A DNA stretch of 64,000 nt, taken from NCBI RefSeq assembly GCF_000430025.1, contig NZ_AUCZ01000004.1, positions 248,001 to 312,000 on the forward strand, written 5' to 3'. Numbering within the stretch: position 1 is the stretch's first letter; each line of letters starts with the position of its first letter. This DNA comes from Flavobacterium suncheonense GH29-5 = DSM 17707. Lineage in GTDB: Bacteria; Bacteroidota; Bacteroidia; Flavobacteriales; Flavobacteriaceae. A model generated the notes under the pieces. That model had not been told where the DNA came from, made no database searches, and saw only the letters and a list, made by a program, of their open reading frames with translations. Positions 32,321-40,520 of this stretch are shown piece by piece. The position numbers were made by a program, and so were the translations under genes.

Positions 32321-33535
32321 TTAGATGTTTTCTTTAAGTAAAATGCGTTGTAACCAAACGGCGCAGCCTACGGCAAATACTGCCAAAGTCGCCATAAAAA
32401 ACCAATTTACGGTATACCCGAATTGAGCAATAATTCCCATACCGGTTTTGGAACTCATGATGTGCGCCAGACTGAAACTCATGGTGTAAAGTGCCATGTA
32501 TCTTCCTTCGTGGCCTTTTGGCGCGCGGCTCATCGCAAAGGAATTCGAGAACGGGAACGCGAACATTTCCCCAAAAGTCACAAACAGTATGCTTACAATT
32601 AAAATCCCGACCCAAAAATCAATAAGCAGCAAATAATAACTGATGGCCATAAACAAAGCGCCATACATTACAATTTTTACTTTGTCGGTTTTTTTACGTT
32701 CGAAGTAGCTTACAATCGGCATTTCCAAAAAGAAAATCATTAGTCCGTTGAACGACATCAGTAGTCCGGTCTGGAATTCCGTCAGGGCAAACTGCTCGTG
32801 ATGATACAGCGGTAAAGTGGTAAACAGCTGGAAGAAAACCATCGCAGTAGTAAAACTGATAAACAGGAAAATCCAAAACGGTTTATCCTGAAACACGGAT
32901 TTGCGCTTGGTATCTCCAATCGCATCAAGATGTACTGTTTCTTTTTTCTTTTCTTTCACCAACAAAGCAAAAATCAGAATGGAAACAATGCAGCTCGTGC
33001 CGTCAACCCAAAACAATCCTTTGTAGCCAATGCTCATAATAATAAGACCGCCCATCGCCGGACCGGCTGCAAAGCCTAAATTTACGGCCAAACGAACTAA
33101 GGTCAAAGCGCGGGTTCTGTTCTCCGGTTTGGCGTAGACACCTAACGAAACGAACATCGCCGGTCGGAACATATCCGCAATAATCATAATGGAAAACATC
33201 GCCAGACAAAGTCCTTCAAATGTTTTGATGAACTGTATCACAAAAAACAATAGACCGCTGGTAAACAAGCTGAATATCATTATTTTATAGAATCCTATTT
33301 TATCTGATAGTTTACCTCCTAACCAGGAGCCAATCATCGATCCGAAGCCAAAACAAACCATCACCCAACCCACTTGTTCATAGGAAAAATGCAGGTCTTC
33401 TTTCAGGTATTTGGAAAGAAAAGGCAACACCATCGTACCGGCACGATTAATGAACGTAATCAGGGTAAGAATCCAAATCTCACGGGAAAAACCGCGAAAG
33501 TTGTTGACGTATCGGTTAAAGGCATTGACAAGCAT
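32321..33535 (-). CDS. MFS transporter (DHA1-like)
   Basis: 404-residue major facilitator with twelve helices, likely a drug/metabolite:H+ antiporter. The loop after helix 2 has GGKLSDKIGFYK, the MFS motif A, and helix 5 carries RLAVNLGFAAGPAMGGLI, the antiporter motif C region. The central loop is short and charged (LVKEKKKETVHLD). I start at 33535 (MLVNAFNRYVNNFRGFSREI); an ATG ten codons upstream adds a hydrophobic stretch unlike the family. Substrate unknown. It lies upstream of the blaI locus but has no visible link to it. Confidence 0.88.
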   Translation of the reverse strand: MLVNAFNRYVNNFRGFSREIWILTLITFINRAGTMVLPFLSKYLKEDLHFSYEQVGWVMVCFGFGSMIGSWLGGKLSDKIGFYKIMIFSLFTSGLLFFVIQFIKTFEGLCLAMFSIMIIADMFRPAMFVSLGVYAKPENRTRALTLVRLAVNLGFAAGPAMGGLIIMSIGYKGLFWVDGTSCIVSILIFALLVKEKKKETVHLDAIGDTKRKSVFQDKPFWIFLFISFTTAMVFFQLFTTLPLYHHEQFALTEFQTGLLMSFNGLMIFFLEMPIVSYFERKKTDKVKIVMYGALFMAISYYLLLIDFWVGILIVSILFVTFGEMFAFPFSNSFAMSRAPKGHEGRYMALYTMSFSLAHIMSSKTGMGIIAQFGYTVNWFFMATLAVFAVGCAVWLQRILLKENI

Positions 33536-33668
33536 CGGGAGGAAAATTAAAGTGCAAAGGTACAAACTAAGCCGTGGTTTAAAGGTAACGATTTGCGTTG
33601 TTAGCTGTTAAATTGTTGTGAATTTTTTTAGCCTGAATTTTAACTACTTTTGCATAAAATCAGTTTGT

Positions 33669-34259
33669 ATGAAAAAGATCCTTTTGATGCTTTTGTTACC
33701 GGTAGCGGTTTCGGCACAATGTTCCGTAGAAATTTCGAAAGCGTTTCAGAATCAGTTAAATAAAGAATATGCCGATGAAAAGGAAAGTCCTTTAAAAAAG
33801 GAAGATTTGGTGCATTTCTCAGGCCTTGATTTTTACGACATCAACGGTGAATTTTGCGTGGAAGCCAGACTCACACGCACACCGAAAGAAAAGCCGTTTG
33901 TGATGCCTACATCGGGAACAAGAAAACCGTTATATGTGAAGTACGGCGAACTGGAGTTTATGTTGCAGGGTAAAAAGTGCAATCTGAACGTTTACCGAAA
34001 CATCGAGCTTTCCAAAATGGAAAAATTCAAAAACCATCTGTTTTTACCGTTTACCGATTTAACCAGCGGCGTGGAAAGTTACGGCGGCGGTCGCTACATC
34101 GATTTGGAAGCTACCGACAAAGACACCGTGATAATCGATTTCAATCAGGCATATAACCCGTATTGTGCTTATAATGAGGGGTATTCTTGCCCGATTCCGC
34201 CAAAAGAAAATGATTTACTGGTGGAAGTTAGAGCCGGAGTGAAGAAGTTTCATGATTAG
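33669..34259 (+). CDS. Secreted protein of unknown function, 196 aa
   Basis: Starts MKKILLMLLLPVAVSAQ, a short signal peptide with cleavage near residue 17. The ATG at 33669 is 16 bases after a TACTTTTG -7 box (33645-33652), so the longer upstream frame is not used. The mature protein has a charged helix (KAFQNQLNKEYADEKESPLKKE) and several strands ending in DTVIIDFNQAYNPYCAYNEGYSCPIPPKENDLLVEVRAG. The spaced YNPYCAYNEGYSCPIPPKEN segment, in which N-P, C-A and Y-S-C-P-I-P-P residues stand out, recalls the DUF1684 family, which would make it a DUF1684-like protein; this is a memory-based guess. Confidence 0.72.
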   Translation: MKKILLMLLLPVAVSAQCSVEISKAFQNQLNKEYADEKESPLKKEDLVHFSGLDFYDINGEFCVEARLTRTPKEKPFVMPTSGTRKPLYVKYGELEFMLQGKKCNLNVYRNIELSKMEKFKNHLFLPFTDLTSGVESYGGGRYIDLEATDKDTVIIDFNQAYNPYCAYNEGYSCPIPPKENDLLVEVRAGVKKFHD

Positions 34260-34297
34260 GGTTTGCGTTGAGTAAAGGCAAGAAATGGACTCATAGT

Positions 34298-34855
34298 ATG
34301 AGGAATATTTTGATATTGATAGTAATTTTCCGGGGCTTAGTACTACTTGGTCAGGAAAACAGAGTTAATTCATCAGGCAATGTGCTGGACCATATTATTG
34401 CCAAACGGGCGAATGCAGGGGGAGAAATTGAAATTATAGAAAAGCCGGTTGCTAAAATTATCGATTATCATTTAGCCAAAATTATTCATACAAAAGACAG
34501 GGTATTTGTTAATAATGATGAAGGAAAAAAGGCATCTATAAAACTAACAGAGAAGGAACGGGATTCAATAATAAGTGCTTTGCGGAGAGAACTGAAATTA
34601 TTTTGGAAACCGAACGATTTTCATTATCCGTTGGCAGGAACCAATAAAGACGGCTATTTAATTCACAAGCGTATTACCCGTTTGTTGCTAACACATCCGA
34701 TTTTTCTTCGCAATAATGAAATTACCGTAGTCTTGTTTGGAACGTACAATACCAATACAACCTATGGGCATTCCGATTTAGCTATTTATAAAAAAATGAA
34801 AGATGTCTGGACGATGTGGATACCGATAAGTTCCCGAACAGATGGTGAAAAATAA
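34298..34855 (+). CDS. Hypothetical protein with N-terminal signal, 185 aa
   Basis: The ATG at 34298 begins MRNILILIVIFRGLVLLGQ, a probable signal peptide; an in-frame TTG at 34268 would add ten charged residues before it. The rest is mixed helix and strand (SIKLTEKERDSIISALRREL, HKRITRLLLTHPIFLRNNEITVVLFGTYN). I recognise no family. It has 38 bases to the preceding gene and 6 to tatD, so it may share their transcript. Confidence 0.68.
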   Translation: MRNILILIVIFRGLVLLGQENRVNSSGNVLDHIIAKRANAGGEIEIIEKPVAKIIDYHLAKIIHTKDRVFVNNDEGKKASIKLTEKERDSIISALRRELKLFWKPNDFHYPLAGTNKDGYLIHKRITRLLLTHPIFLRNNEITVVLFGTYNTNTTYGHSDLAIYKKMKDVWTMWIPISSRTDGEK

Positions 34856-34861
34856 TCAATA

Positions 34862-35497
34862 ATGAAATTCAACCTCCACACCCATAAAAGTACCCATCAG
34901 GAAAATGTCTTGGAAATTGTCAATCAGTATCCTAATGAATTTGATAAGGATGTAAAATTCTTTTCCATTGGAATTCATCCTTGGTACATCGATTTGGATA
35001 ATTTGGAAGAACATATGCATACAATTGAAGAAAAGCTACAATTGAAGAACTGCCTGGCTTTAGGTGAATGCGGATTAGACAAACGAATCGAAACACCTTT
35101 GGACATCCAGACGGAAGTTTTCGAAAAACAATTGCACTTGGCGATACAATACCAAAAACCTGTAATTTTGCACTGCGTTTCCGCGTATCAGGAAGTCATC
35201 GAAATCAAAAAACGCCTGAAAATTGAAGTTCCGATGGTAATTCATGGCTTTTCCAAAAACGGGCAGGTGGCCAAATCGTTGCTGGACAATGGTTTTTACC
35301 TGTCGTTTGGGAAGTATTTGTTGCGAAATCCTGAATTAGCGTCGGTTTTTGAACAGGTTCCGGACAACCGTTTTTTTCTGGAAACCGATACAATTGAAGA
35401 AAGCATCCAAGATGTTTACATAAAAGCCGCATCCATAAAGAAAAAAGATGTGGAACAGATTATCGAAGATAATTTTAAGTTAGTTTTTAACCCGTAG
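34862..35497 (+). CDS. TatD family metal-dependent hydrolase
   Basis: 211-residue TIM-barrel hydrolase, shorter than E. coli TatD (260) but typical for the Bacteroidota branch. Metal ligands are visible in order: NLHTH at the N-terminus, Glu in LALGECGLD, His in VILHC, His in MVIHGFS, and Asp in RFFLETD. The family acts as a nuclease or D-aminoacyl-tRNA deacylase; which one applies here is unknown. It shares the strand with tcdA, 50 bases apart. Confidence 0.9.
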   Translation: MKFNLHTHKSTHQENVLEIVNQYPNEFDKDVKFFSIGIHPWYIDLDNLEEHMHTIEEKLQLKNCLALGECGLDKRIETPLDIQTEVFEKQLHLAIQYQKPVILHCVSAYQEVIEIKKRLKIEVPMVIHGFSKNGQVAKSLLDNGFYLSFGKYLLRNPELASVFEQVPDNRFFLETDTIEESIQDVYIKAASIKKKDVEQIIEDNFKLVFNP

Positions 35498-35547
35498 TGG
35501 TCAGACCGGTTTTTCGACCGGAAGCGCACTGCAAAAAATGTTTTAAA

Positions 35548-36267
35548 ATGGCAGAATGGACCGAAAGAGCCGAATTATTATTTAAAAAAGAAGGATTAGA
35601 AAAATTAAAGAATTCCAATGTTCTGGTTGTGGGAATGGGCGGTGTAGGCTCGTTTGCAGCGGAATTCATCGCACGTGCAGGCGTTGGAAAAATGACGATT
35701 GTGGACGGAGACACGGTAGATATTACCAACATCAACCGACAATTGCCGGCTTTGCATTCCACAGTGGGACAGCCGAAAGTGAAAATTGTGGGTGACCGTT
35801 TAATGGACATTAATCCGGAATTGCAATTAACACGCGTTCAGGAGTTTTTATCGCCGGAAAGAGCTTTCGAACTGGTAACTCCAGAGTTCGATTACGTTTT
35901 GGATTGCATTGACAGCATCACGCCAAAGTTGAATTTGATTTTGGCCGCAAAGCGTAAAAGAGTGCGTATTATAAGCAATATGGGTGCCGGCGGGAAGATG
36001 CTGGCCAGTAAAGTGGTGGTTCGGGATATCAGTAAAACCGATGTTTGTCCGTTGGCGAAAGTAATCCGTAAACGATTGAAAAAAGAAGGCATTTCAAGTG
36101 GCGTAAAAGCGGTATTTTCAGTAGAGAAACCTGATCAGAGCAGTTTAAAAATGACCGACGGAAGCAACTTCAAAAAATCGTTCTTCGGAACAAACAGCTG
36201 GATGCCGGCTTTATTTGGCTTGCACGCAGCAGAAACCGTAATCAAGCAATTGCTGAAAAACGATTAA
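35548..36267 (+). CDS. tcdA: tRNA threonylcarbamoyladenosine dehydratase
   Basis: E1-like enzyme that uses ATP to cyclise t6A37 to ct6A in ANN-decoding tRNAs. 239 residues. N-terminal arginine-bearing helix WTERAELLFKKEGLEKLKN, nucleotide-binding VLVVGMGGVGSFAAEFIARAG followed by VDGDTVDITNINRQ, and DYVLDCIDSITPKLNLI. E. coli TcdA is slightly longer. The ATG at 35548 (MAEWTERAELLF) is chosen; a GTG that would join the tatD stop adds 17 unrelated residues. A strong terminator follows. Confidence 0.93.
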   Translation: MAEWTERAELLFKKEGLEKLKNSNVLVVGMGGVGSFAAEFIARAGVGKMTIVDGDTVDITNINRQLPALHSTVGQPKVKIVGDRLMDINPELQLTRVQEFLSPERAFELVTPEFDYVLDCIDSITPKLNLILAAKRKRVRIISNMGAGGKMLASKVVVRDISKTDVCPLAKVIRKRLKKEGISSGVKAVFSVEKPDQSSLKMTDGSNFKKSFFGTNSWMPALFGLHAAETVIKQLLKND

Positions 36268-36291
36268 TGGATTGCTAAAAATAACAGAAAC

Positions 36292-36319
36292 AAAAAAGTC
36301 CCGTTTTCGGGACTTTTTT
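36292..36319. terminator. Bidirectional terminator, tcdA / SRPBCC gene
   Basis: Perfect 12-bp stem AAAAAAGTCCCG / CGGGACTTTTTT with a 4-base loop; it overlaps the stop codon of the minus-strand gene. Confidence 0.9.
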
Positions 36320-37398
36320 TATGGTTGAACTTTTGTTGAATCGCTTGACGTTACGGCTGCCGGCTGAACGGGTTTAGCCTTTTCCACTATAGGAATATAA
36401 ATTTCCGTAATCCATTCTGAAGGTTTGCGCGTTTGTTTGGTTCCGACTTTGTAAACTTCGATGTATTTGCCGTATGCGTTTTCTTTCCAGTGATTTTTGG
36501 CAATTTCCGCGTATGCTTTATCCCAGGCTTTCTTGCTGTGTGAGTAGTCGCCTTTGAGAGTGGTTTTCAGGGCTAAATACGAATTAAATCTTCCGCCGGA
36601 AATGTCGCTGCCTTCCGAAGTGTAAATTTCCTGTTCAATCGGTAAGCAAACGGAGAATGAAACGATTCCGCGGACTTCGTCATAAGTGTCATAAATCGCA
36701 AAAGGCGATCCTGTAACGGTTATTTTATTATCGTCGGCGAATTTTGTAATGTTTCGCATCAGTACTCCCATGTTGTTTGACAGGGAAGTTATTTTACAGG
36801 TGATAGACTGTTTGATGTAATTTTCCCCCGATTTGCGAACTAATCCGTTAACGGTTACGGAGTAATTTTTAAGTTCTTGAACGAGAATATTATCGATGTT
36901 GTCCAGTCCTTTTTCGAACATTGGCGCCATCATGTTTTCCACACCTCCGCTAAACATGGCGAAGGCTTTCATCATGAAATCCATTTTACCTTTCATACGC
37001 CAGGTTACTTTGGTACCGCTGTTTACTTTCTGGAATCCCCAGATGATATCGGAGGCATCGCTGTCTTCAAAATAAATTTTCTGGAAAATACTGTCGTTTT
37101 GAGTGGTCTGAACGGTATTCATTTTTCCGGTACCTTCTTTTCCGACCCATGAAAAAGATGCGCCGGCTCCTTTAGTTTTTCCCGGATAGGTGTATTGAAT
37201 GGTTTTATCTTCTTCGGCCCAAGGTCCCCAGTCTTCCCAGTTTCGGTATTCGTCAATATAGTTAAATACAACCTGCTGGTCGATGGCAATTACTTTACTT
37301 CGCTGAATATCAAAATCACTGCTCTGCGTTGCAATGTATACGGAAACCGCAACGGCAGCCAAAAGAATTAAAAGAAATATATATTTTACGATACGCAT
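36319..37398 (-). CDS. SRPBCC-GyrI fusion membrane protein
   Basis: 359 residues. One N-terminal membrane helix (about 4-24), a START/SRPBCC ligand-pocket domain (about 33-180, with NYIDEYRNWEDWGPWAEED, GKGAGASFSWVGKEGTG and GTKVTWRMKGKMDFMMKAFAMF), and a C-terminal GyrI-like effector-binding domain (about 200-345, with SPFAIYDTYDEVRGIVSFSVCLPI and HSKKAWDKAYAEIAKNHW). Both domains bind hydrophobic small molecules. It is anchored in the membrane without a DNA-binding part, so it is not a transcription factor by itself. Ligand unknown. Confidence 0.82.
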   Translation of the reverse strand: MRIVKYIFLLILLAAVAVSVYIATQSSDFDIQRSKVIAIDQQVVFNYIDEYRNWEDWGPWAEEDKTIQYTYPGKTKGAGASFSWVGKEGTGKMNTVQTTQNDSIFQKIYFEDSDASDIIWGFQKVNSGTKVTWRMKGKMDFMMKAFAMFSGGVENMMAPMFEKGLDNIDNILVQELKNYSVTVNGLVRKSGENYIKQSITCKITSLSNNMGVLMRNITKFADDNKITVTGSPFAIYDTYDEVRGIVSFSVCLPIEQEIYTSEGSDISGGRFNSYLALKTTLKGDYSHSKKAWDKAYAEIAKNHWKENAYGKYIEVYKVGTKQTRKPSEWITEIYIPIVEKAKPVQPAAVTSSDSTKVQP

Positions 37399-37436
37399 AA
37401 TTTTACTAATTATGATAAGTTCTCAAAAATACAATA

Positions 37437-37625
37437 TTATTCCTTGAGATAGGCCTTAATTATGAATAAAATTCCTATAAAAAGCAAAAAGAAGAACAAA
37501 ATCCACAAACTTCCTTTGTAGTGAATCCTGTGTAACGACAAATCTTTACGGTAAACATAAATCATAACGCTCACAAAAGCGATTACGAAAAAAAGGGCAA
37601 AATACAATTGGCCTGTTGAAAACAT
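37437..37625 (-). CDS. Small two-helix membrane protein, 62 aa
   Basis: MFSTGQLYFALFFVIAFVSV leads into helix 1; a positive loop YRKDLSLHRIHYKGSLW and helix 2 (FFFLLFIGILFIIKAYLK) follow. The charge pattern puts the loop in the cytoplasm. Conserved-looking size and composition resemble small membrane proteins common in flavobacteria. 38 bases upstream of the SRPBCC gene on the same strand, possibly cotranscribed. Function unknown. Confidence 0.72.
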   Translation of the reverse strand: MFSTGQLYFALFFVIAFVSVMIYVYRKDLSLHRIHYKGSLWILFFFLLFIGILFIIKAYLKE

Positions 37626-37697
37626 GGTTTGAAAATTTATACAAAATTAGTTTTTTGAATTTTCTTTTTAATTAATTTCCTCACAAAATTTCAGACT

Positions 37698-38081
37698 ATG
37701 CAAAAACAACTCAATTCGGTAAAAGAATTCCACGAAGCCTTTGGTTTAGGCGTGAGTTTTTCACCCAAAGGACATTTAGGAGAACAGAAAAACATGTTGC
37801 GTTTTAACCTGATGAAGGAGGAAAACGAAGAATACCTGGAAGCGGTTCAAAACGACGATATCGTTGAAATAGCCGATGCTTTGGGCGATATGCTGTATAT
37901 CTTGTGCGGAACTATTTTAGAACACGGTCTGCAACATAAAATAGAAGAAGTTTTCGACGAAATTCAGCGCAGCAACATGAGTAAATTAGGCGAAGACGGG
38001 AAACCGATTTACCGTGAAGACGGTAAAGTCATGAAAGGGCCAAATTATTTTAAGCCGAATTTTGAGGCGATTTTGGGGTAG
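37698..38081 (+). CDS. MazG-like nucleotide pyrophosphohydrolase
   Basis: 127-residue all-alpha NTP pyrophosphohydrolase. The metal motif is visible: KEENEEYLEAVQNDDIVEIADALGD, that is EExxE followed by ExxD. Such enzymes cleave (d)NTPs or related substrates to NMP and PPi. The C-terminal segment YREDGKVMKGPNYFKPNF fits the phosphoribosyl-ATP-pyrophosphatase-like branch of the family. Substrate unknown. Monocistronic, ending at a bidirectional terminator shared with ilvE. Confidence 0.87.
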   Translation: MQKQLNSVKEFHEAFGLGVSFSPKGHLGEQKNMLRFNLMKEENEEYLEAVQNDDIVEIADALGDMLYILCGTILEHGLQHKIEEVFDEIQRSNMSKLGEDGKPIYREDGKVMKGPNYFKPNFEAILG

Positions 38082-38131
38082 AAGTGAGAAGTGAGAAGTG
38101 ATAGGATGTGTTATCACACTTTAATTTAATA

Positions 38132-38163
38132 AAAAAACTCCTAAATTTCTTTAGGAGTTTTTT
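38132..38163. terminator. Bidirectional terminator, MazG-like / ilvE
   Basis: Fourteen-base stem AAAAAACTCCTAAA / TTTAGGAGTTTTTT with a 4-base loop between convergent genes. Confidence 0.85.
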
Positions 38164-38186
38164 GTATTGTAAACTGTGACTGAAAA

Positions 38187-39254
38187 CTAAACTTTTACGG
38201 TCCAGCCGAAAGTATCAGTGTCCAGTTTGTGTTGGATATTCGTTAATTTCTCCTTGATGATTGCGGCGAATGAGTTCTCAAGCTTAGGCAATTCATAATA
38301 GGTGTCCTGATAGGAGAAACCTGCAATCGGGTTCACTACAGCTGCGGTTCCGGCTCCGAAAATTTCTTTTAAAGTTCCGTTTTTAGCGGCTTCCACGATT
38401 TCTGAAACCAAAACCGGACGTACTTCAACGTTGATGCCTAGGGTTGGTGCCAATTCTACGATACTTTTACGGGTAACACCATCCAGAATTCTTTCACTGG
38501 TAGGAGCGGTGTAAAGTGTATCGTTGATGCGGAAGAAAACGTTCATGGTTCCTGCTTCCTCCAGTTTTGTATGAGTGGCGTCATCGGTCCAGATTACCTG
38601 CTGAAACCCTTTTTCATTGGCTAATTTGGTTGGATAAAATTGTCCTGAGTAGTTTCCTGCTGCTTTTGCCGCTCCGATACCTCCGTTGGCTGCACGGCTG
38701 TAATGGTCTGCAATTACCACTTTCACCTCACCTGAATAATATGCTTTGGCAGGTGATAAAATCACGCAAAAGCGGTATTCGTTTGAAGGCGAAGCGATTA
38801 CGCCTTGACCTGTAGCTATCATGAACGGACGGATATATAAAGTGTTTCCTTTTCCTTTTTTAACCCAGTCTTTTTCAACTTCCAGTAGTTTGTGCAAACC
38901 ACCTAAGAAAACTTCTTCCGGAACTTCAGGCATTGCCAAACGAACCGCCGATTTGTTAAAGCGTTCAAAATTCTGGTCCGGACGGAACAACCATACATCA
39001 TCGTTGTCATCTTTGTAAGCTTTCATACCTTCAAAAATGGCCTGTCCGTAATGGAAAACGCGCGATGAAGGATCCATGGTGAAAGATTCATACGGCATGA
39101 TTACGGGTTGATCCCAGGCGCCGTCATGATAGTCGCAAACCAGCATATGGTCTGTAAAAACATTTCCGAACGTAAGATTTTCAAAATCAACTGAATTGAT
39201 TTTACTTTCTTTTGCAGTAACTACTTTAATGTTACTTGATGTGGTTAATTCCAT
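38187..39254 (-). CDS. ilvE: Branched-chain amino acid aminotransferase
   Basis: PLP fold-type IV aminotransferase for leucine, isoleucine and valine. 355 residues, the longer BCAT form (BCAT2-like). PLP lysine in GGIGAAKAAGNYSGQ; other signatures are SSRVFHYGQAIFEGMKAY at the N-terminus, LYIRPFMIATG, QVIWTD and EEAGTMNVFF, and the phosphate loop with GTAAVVNPI. A TAGATTTG -7 box (minus strand, 39350-39357) suggests a leader of about 95 nt. No other branched-chain gene is adjacent. Confidence 0.95.
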   Translation of the reverse strand: MELTTSSNIKVVTAKESKINSVDFENLTFGNVFTDHMLVCDYHDGAWDQPVIMPYESFTMDPSSRVFHYGQAIFEGMKAYKDDNDDVWLFRPDQNFERFNKSAVRLAMPEVPEEVFLGGLHKLLEVEKDWVKKGKGNTLYIRPFMIATGQGVIASPSNEYRFCVILSPAKAYYSGEVKVVIADHYSRAANGGIGAAKAAGNYSGQFYPTKLANEKGFQQVIWTDDATHTKLEEAGTMNVFFRINDTLYTAPTSERILDGVTRKSIVELAPTLGINVEVRPVLVSEIVEAAKNGTLKEIFGAGTAAVVNPIAGFSYQDTYYELPKLENSFAAIIKEKLTNIQHKLDTDTFGWTVKV

Positions 39255-39563
39255 TTAAATTCAATAATTAATGTGCTGTAACATTAACGTGTTGATTATC
39301 AGTTTAAAAAATCTATTTTAACCTAAATAAAAAACCAGTTGTGTCATTGCAAATCTAATAAAAAATCCAACCTATTTGTGCCGCTTTGAAAAAATAACAG
39401 ATTTACTTACATATCTATTAATTTGTTTCCGAATTCTCAATAAATAATTTGTTTTGTTCCGATTTTGTTATGCGAATTAAAAAAAGTATAAAGTCGGATT
39501 TACATTCAAATTAAATTTGTTTCTTTGAAAATCCATTTTTAAAAAAGTAAAACCTATACCAAA
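39255..39563. promoter_or_regulatory. Divergent promoter region, ilvE / DUF4920 gene
   Basis: 309 bases with no gene. It holds the ilvE -7 box TAGATTTG (minus strand, 39350-39357) and TAAATTTG (plus strand, 39512-39519) for the lipoprotein gene. No consensus -33 box is seen at the right distance for either. The rest is AT-rich without an obvious structure. Confidence 0.5.
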
Positions 39564-40061
39564 ATGAAAAGAATTGTACTTTTGGGCTTAACACTTGCCT
39601 TATTTAGCTGTAACAAAAAGCAGGAAGAAGTTAAAAATGAAGCTGTTGCCGAAAAAACAAACTACGCCGTTTTCGGAGACAGTATTACCGATACAGAAGC
39701 GTTAACCAGCGCAGAAATGATGGCGAAGTTTAAAGAAATGAAGGAAGAAGATACGCTAAATGTGAAATTCAAATCGAAAATTAACGGGGTTTGTCAAAAG
39801 AAAGGTTGCTGGATGACAATGGATTTAGGAGAAGAAAAAGAAGCCTTTGTGAAATTTAAAGACTATGCTTTTTTTGTACCGATGAATGCTGCCAATCAGG
39901 ATGCGGTTATCAGCGGAAAAGCGTTCGTAAGCGTTGAATCGGTTGAAGAACAAAAGCATTATGCAAAAGATGCCGGTAAATCGCAGGCGACCATTGACAG
40001 TATCACGGAACCGAAAATCACGTATTCTTTCATGGCTGACGGTGTGTTAATCAGTAAATAA
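39564..40061 (+). CDS. DUF4920 domain lipoprotein
   Basis: 165-residue lipoprotein: signal peptide MKRIVLLGLTLALFSC with the lipidated cysteine at 16, then an acidic linker and a domain I recall as DUF4920. Its mark is GVCQKKGCWMTMDLGEEKEAFVKFKDYAFFVP, with two cysteines four residues apart flanking KKG; these could bind a metal or form a disulfide. DUF4920 proteins resemble the copper-responsive or OB-fold group in pattern only; function is unknown. Directly followed, after 9 bases, by a second lipoprotein with a heme c motif, so the two may act together. Confidence 0.82.
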   Translation: MKRIVLLGLTLALFSCNKKQEEVKNEAVAEKTNYAVFGDSITDTEALTSAEMMAKFKEMKEEDTLNVKFKSKINGVCQKKGCWMTMDLGEEKEAFVKFKDYAFFVPMNAANQDAVISGKAFVSVESVEEQKHYAKDAGKSQATIDSITEPKITYSFMADGVLISK

Positions 40062-40070
40062 TGAAAAGTA

Positions 40071-40514
40071 ATGAAAAAGGTATTCGTTTTTTTGGTCACT
40101 GCTGTCCTGACTTTTTCTTGCGGTAAGAAGGAAGAAAATAAAGGAGAAGAGACCACTGCTGTCAAAGAAGAAAAGCAGTTTGAGATGTATGAAATGTCTG
40201 AAATGGCCGCTTTGATGGAACAGATGTATGTAGACAATCAACGTCTGAAAGAGCGCATTAAAGCCGGTGATACCATTGGGCAGTTTCCGTCACATTTCAT
40301 GAGAATACACAGTGCCGTGATGACGGACAAGCAGGAAAACGACGCTTTTTTCAAAGAACAGGCGGCTAATTTTATCAAAGCTCAGGAACTGATTTATAAA
40401 GATCCCGCAAATGCAAAGAAACATTTTAATAACGGCGTGGATGCCTGTATCAAATGTCACGAAGTAAAATGCGGCGGACCCATTCCGAGAATTAAAAAAC
40501 TTTATATTGAATAA
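40071..40514 (+). CDS. Lipoprotein with C-terminal heme c motif (cytochrome c'-like)
   Basis: 147 residues. Signal peptide with lipobox FSC (Cys17), a charged linker (EENKGEETTAVKEEKQ), then helical segments and a CxxCH heme-attachment motif close to the C-terminus (Cys126, Cys129, His130 in DACIKCHEVKCGG) with an extra Cys134. A C-terminal CxxCH after about four helices is the layout of cytochrome c'; the methionine-rich segment EMYEMSEMAALMEQMY could supply an axial ligand or be part of helix 1. A role as a gas or redox sensor, or as an electron carrier for the neighbouring DUF4920 lipoprotein, is inference. Confidence 0.72.
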   Translation: MKKVFVFLVTAVLTFSCGKKEENKGEETTAVKEEKQFEMYEMSEMAALMEQMYVDNQRLKERIKAGDTIGQFPSHFMRIHSAVMTDKQENDAFFKEQAANFIKAQELIYKDPANAKKHFNNGVDACIKCHEVKCGGPIPRIKKLYIE

Positions 40515-40520
40515 AAAATC

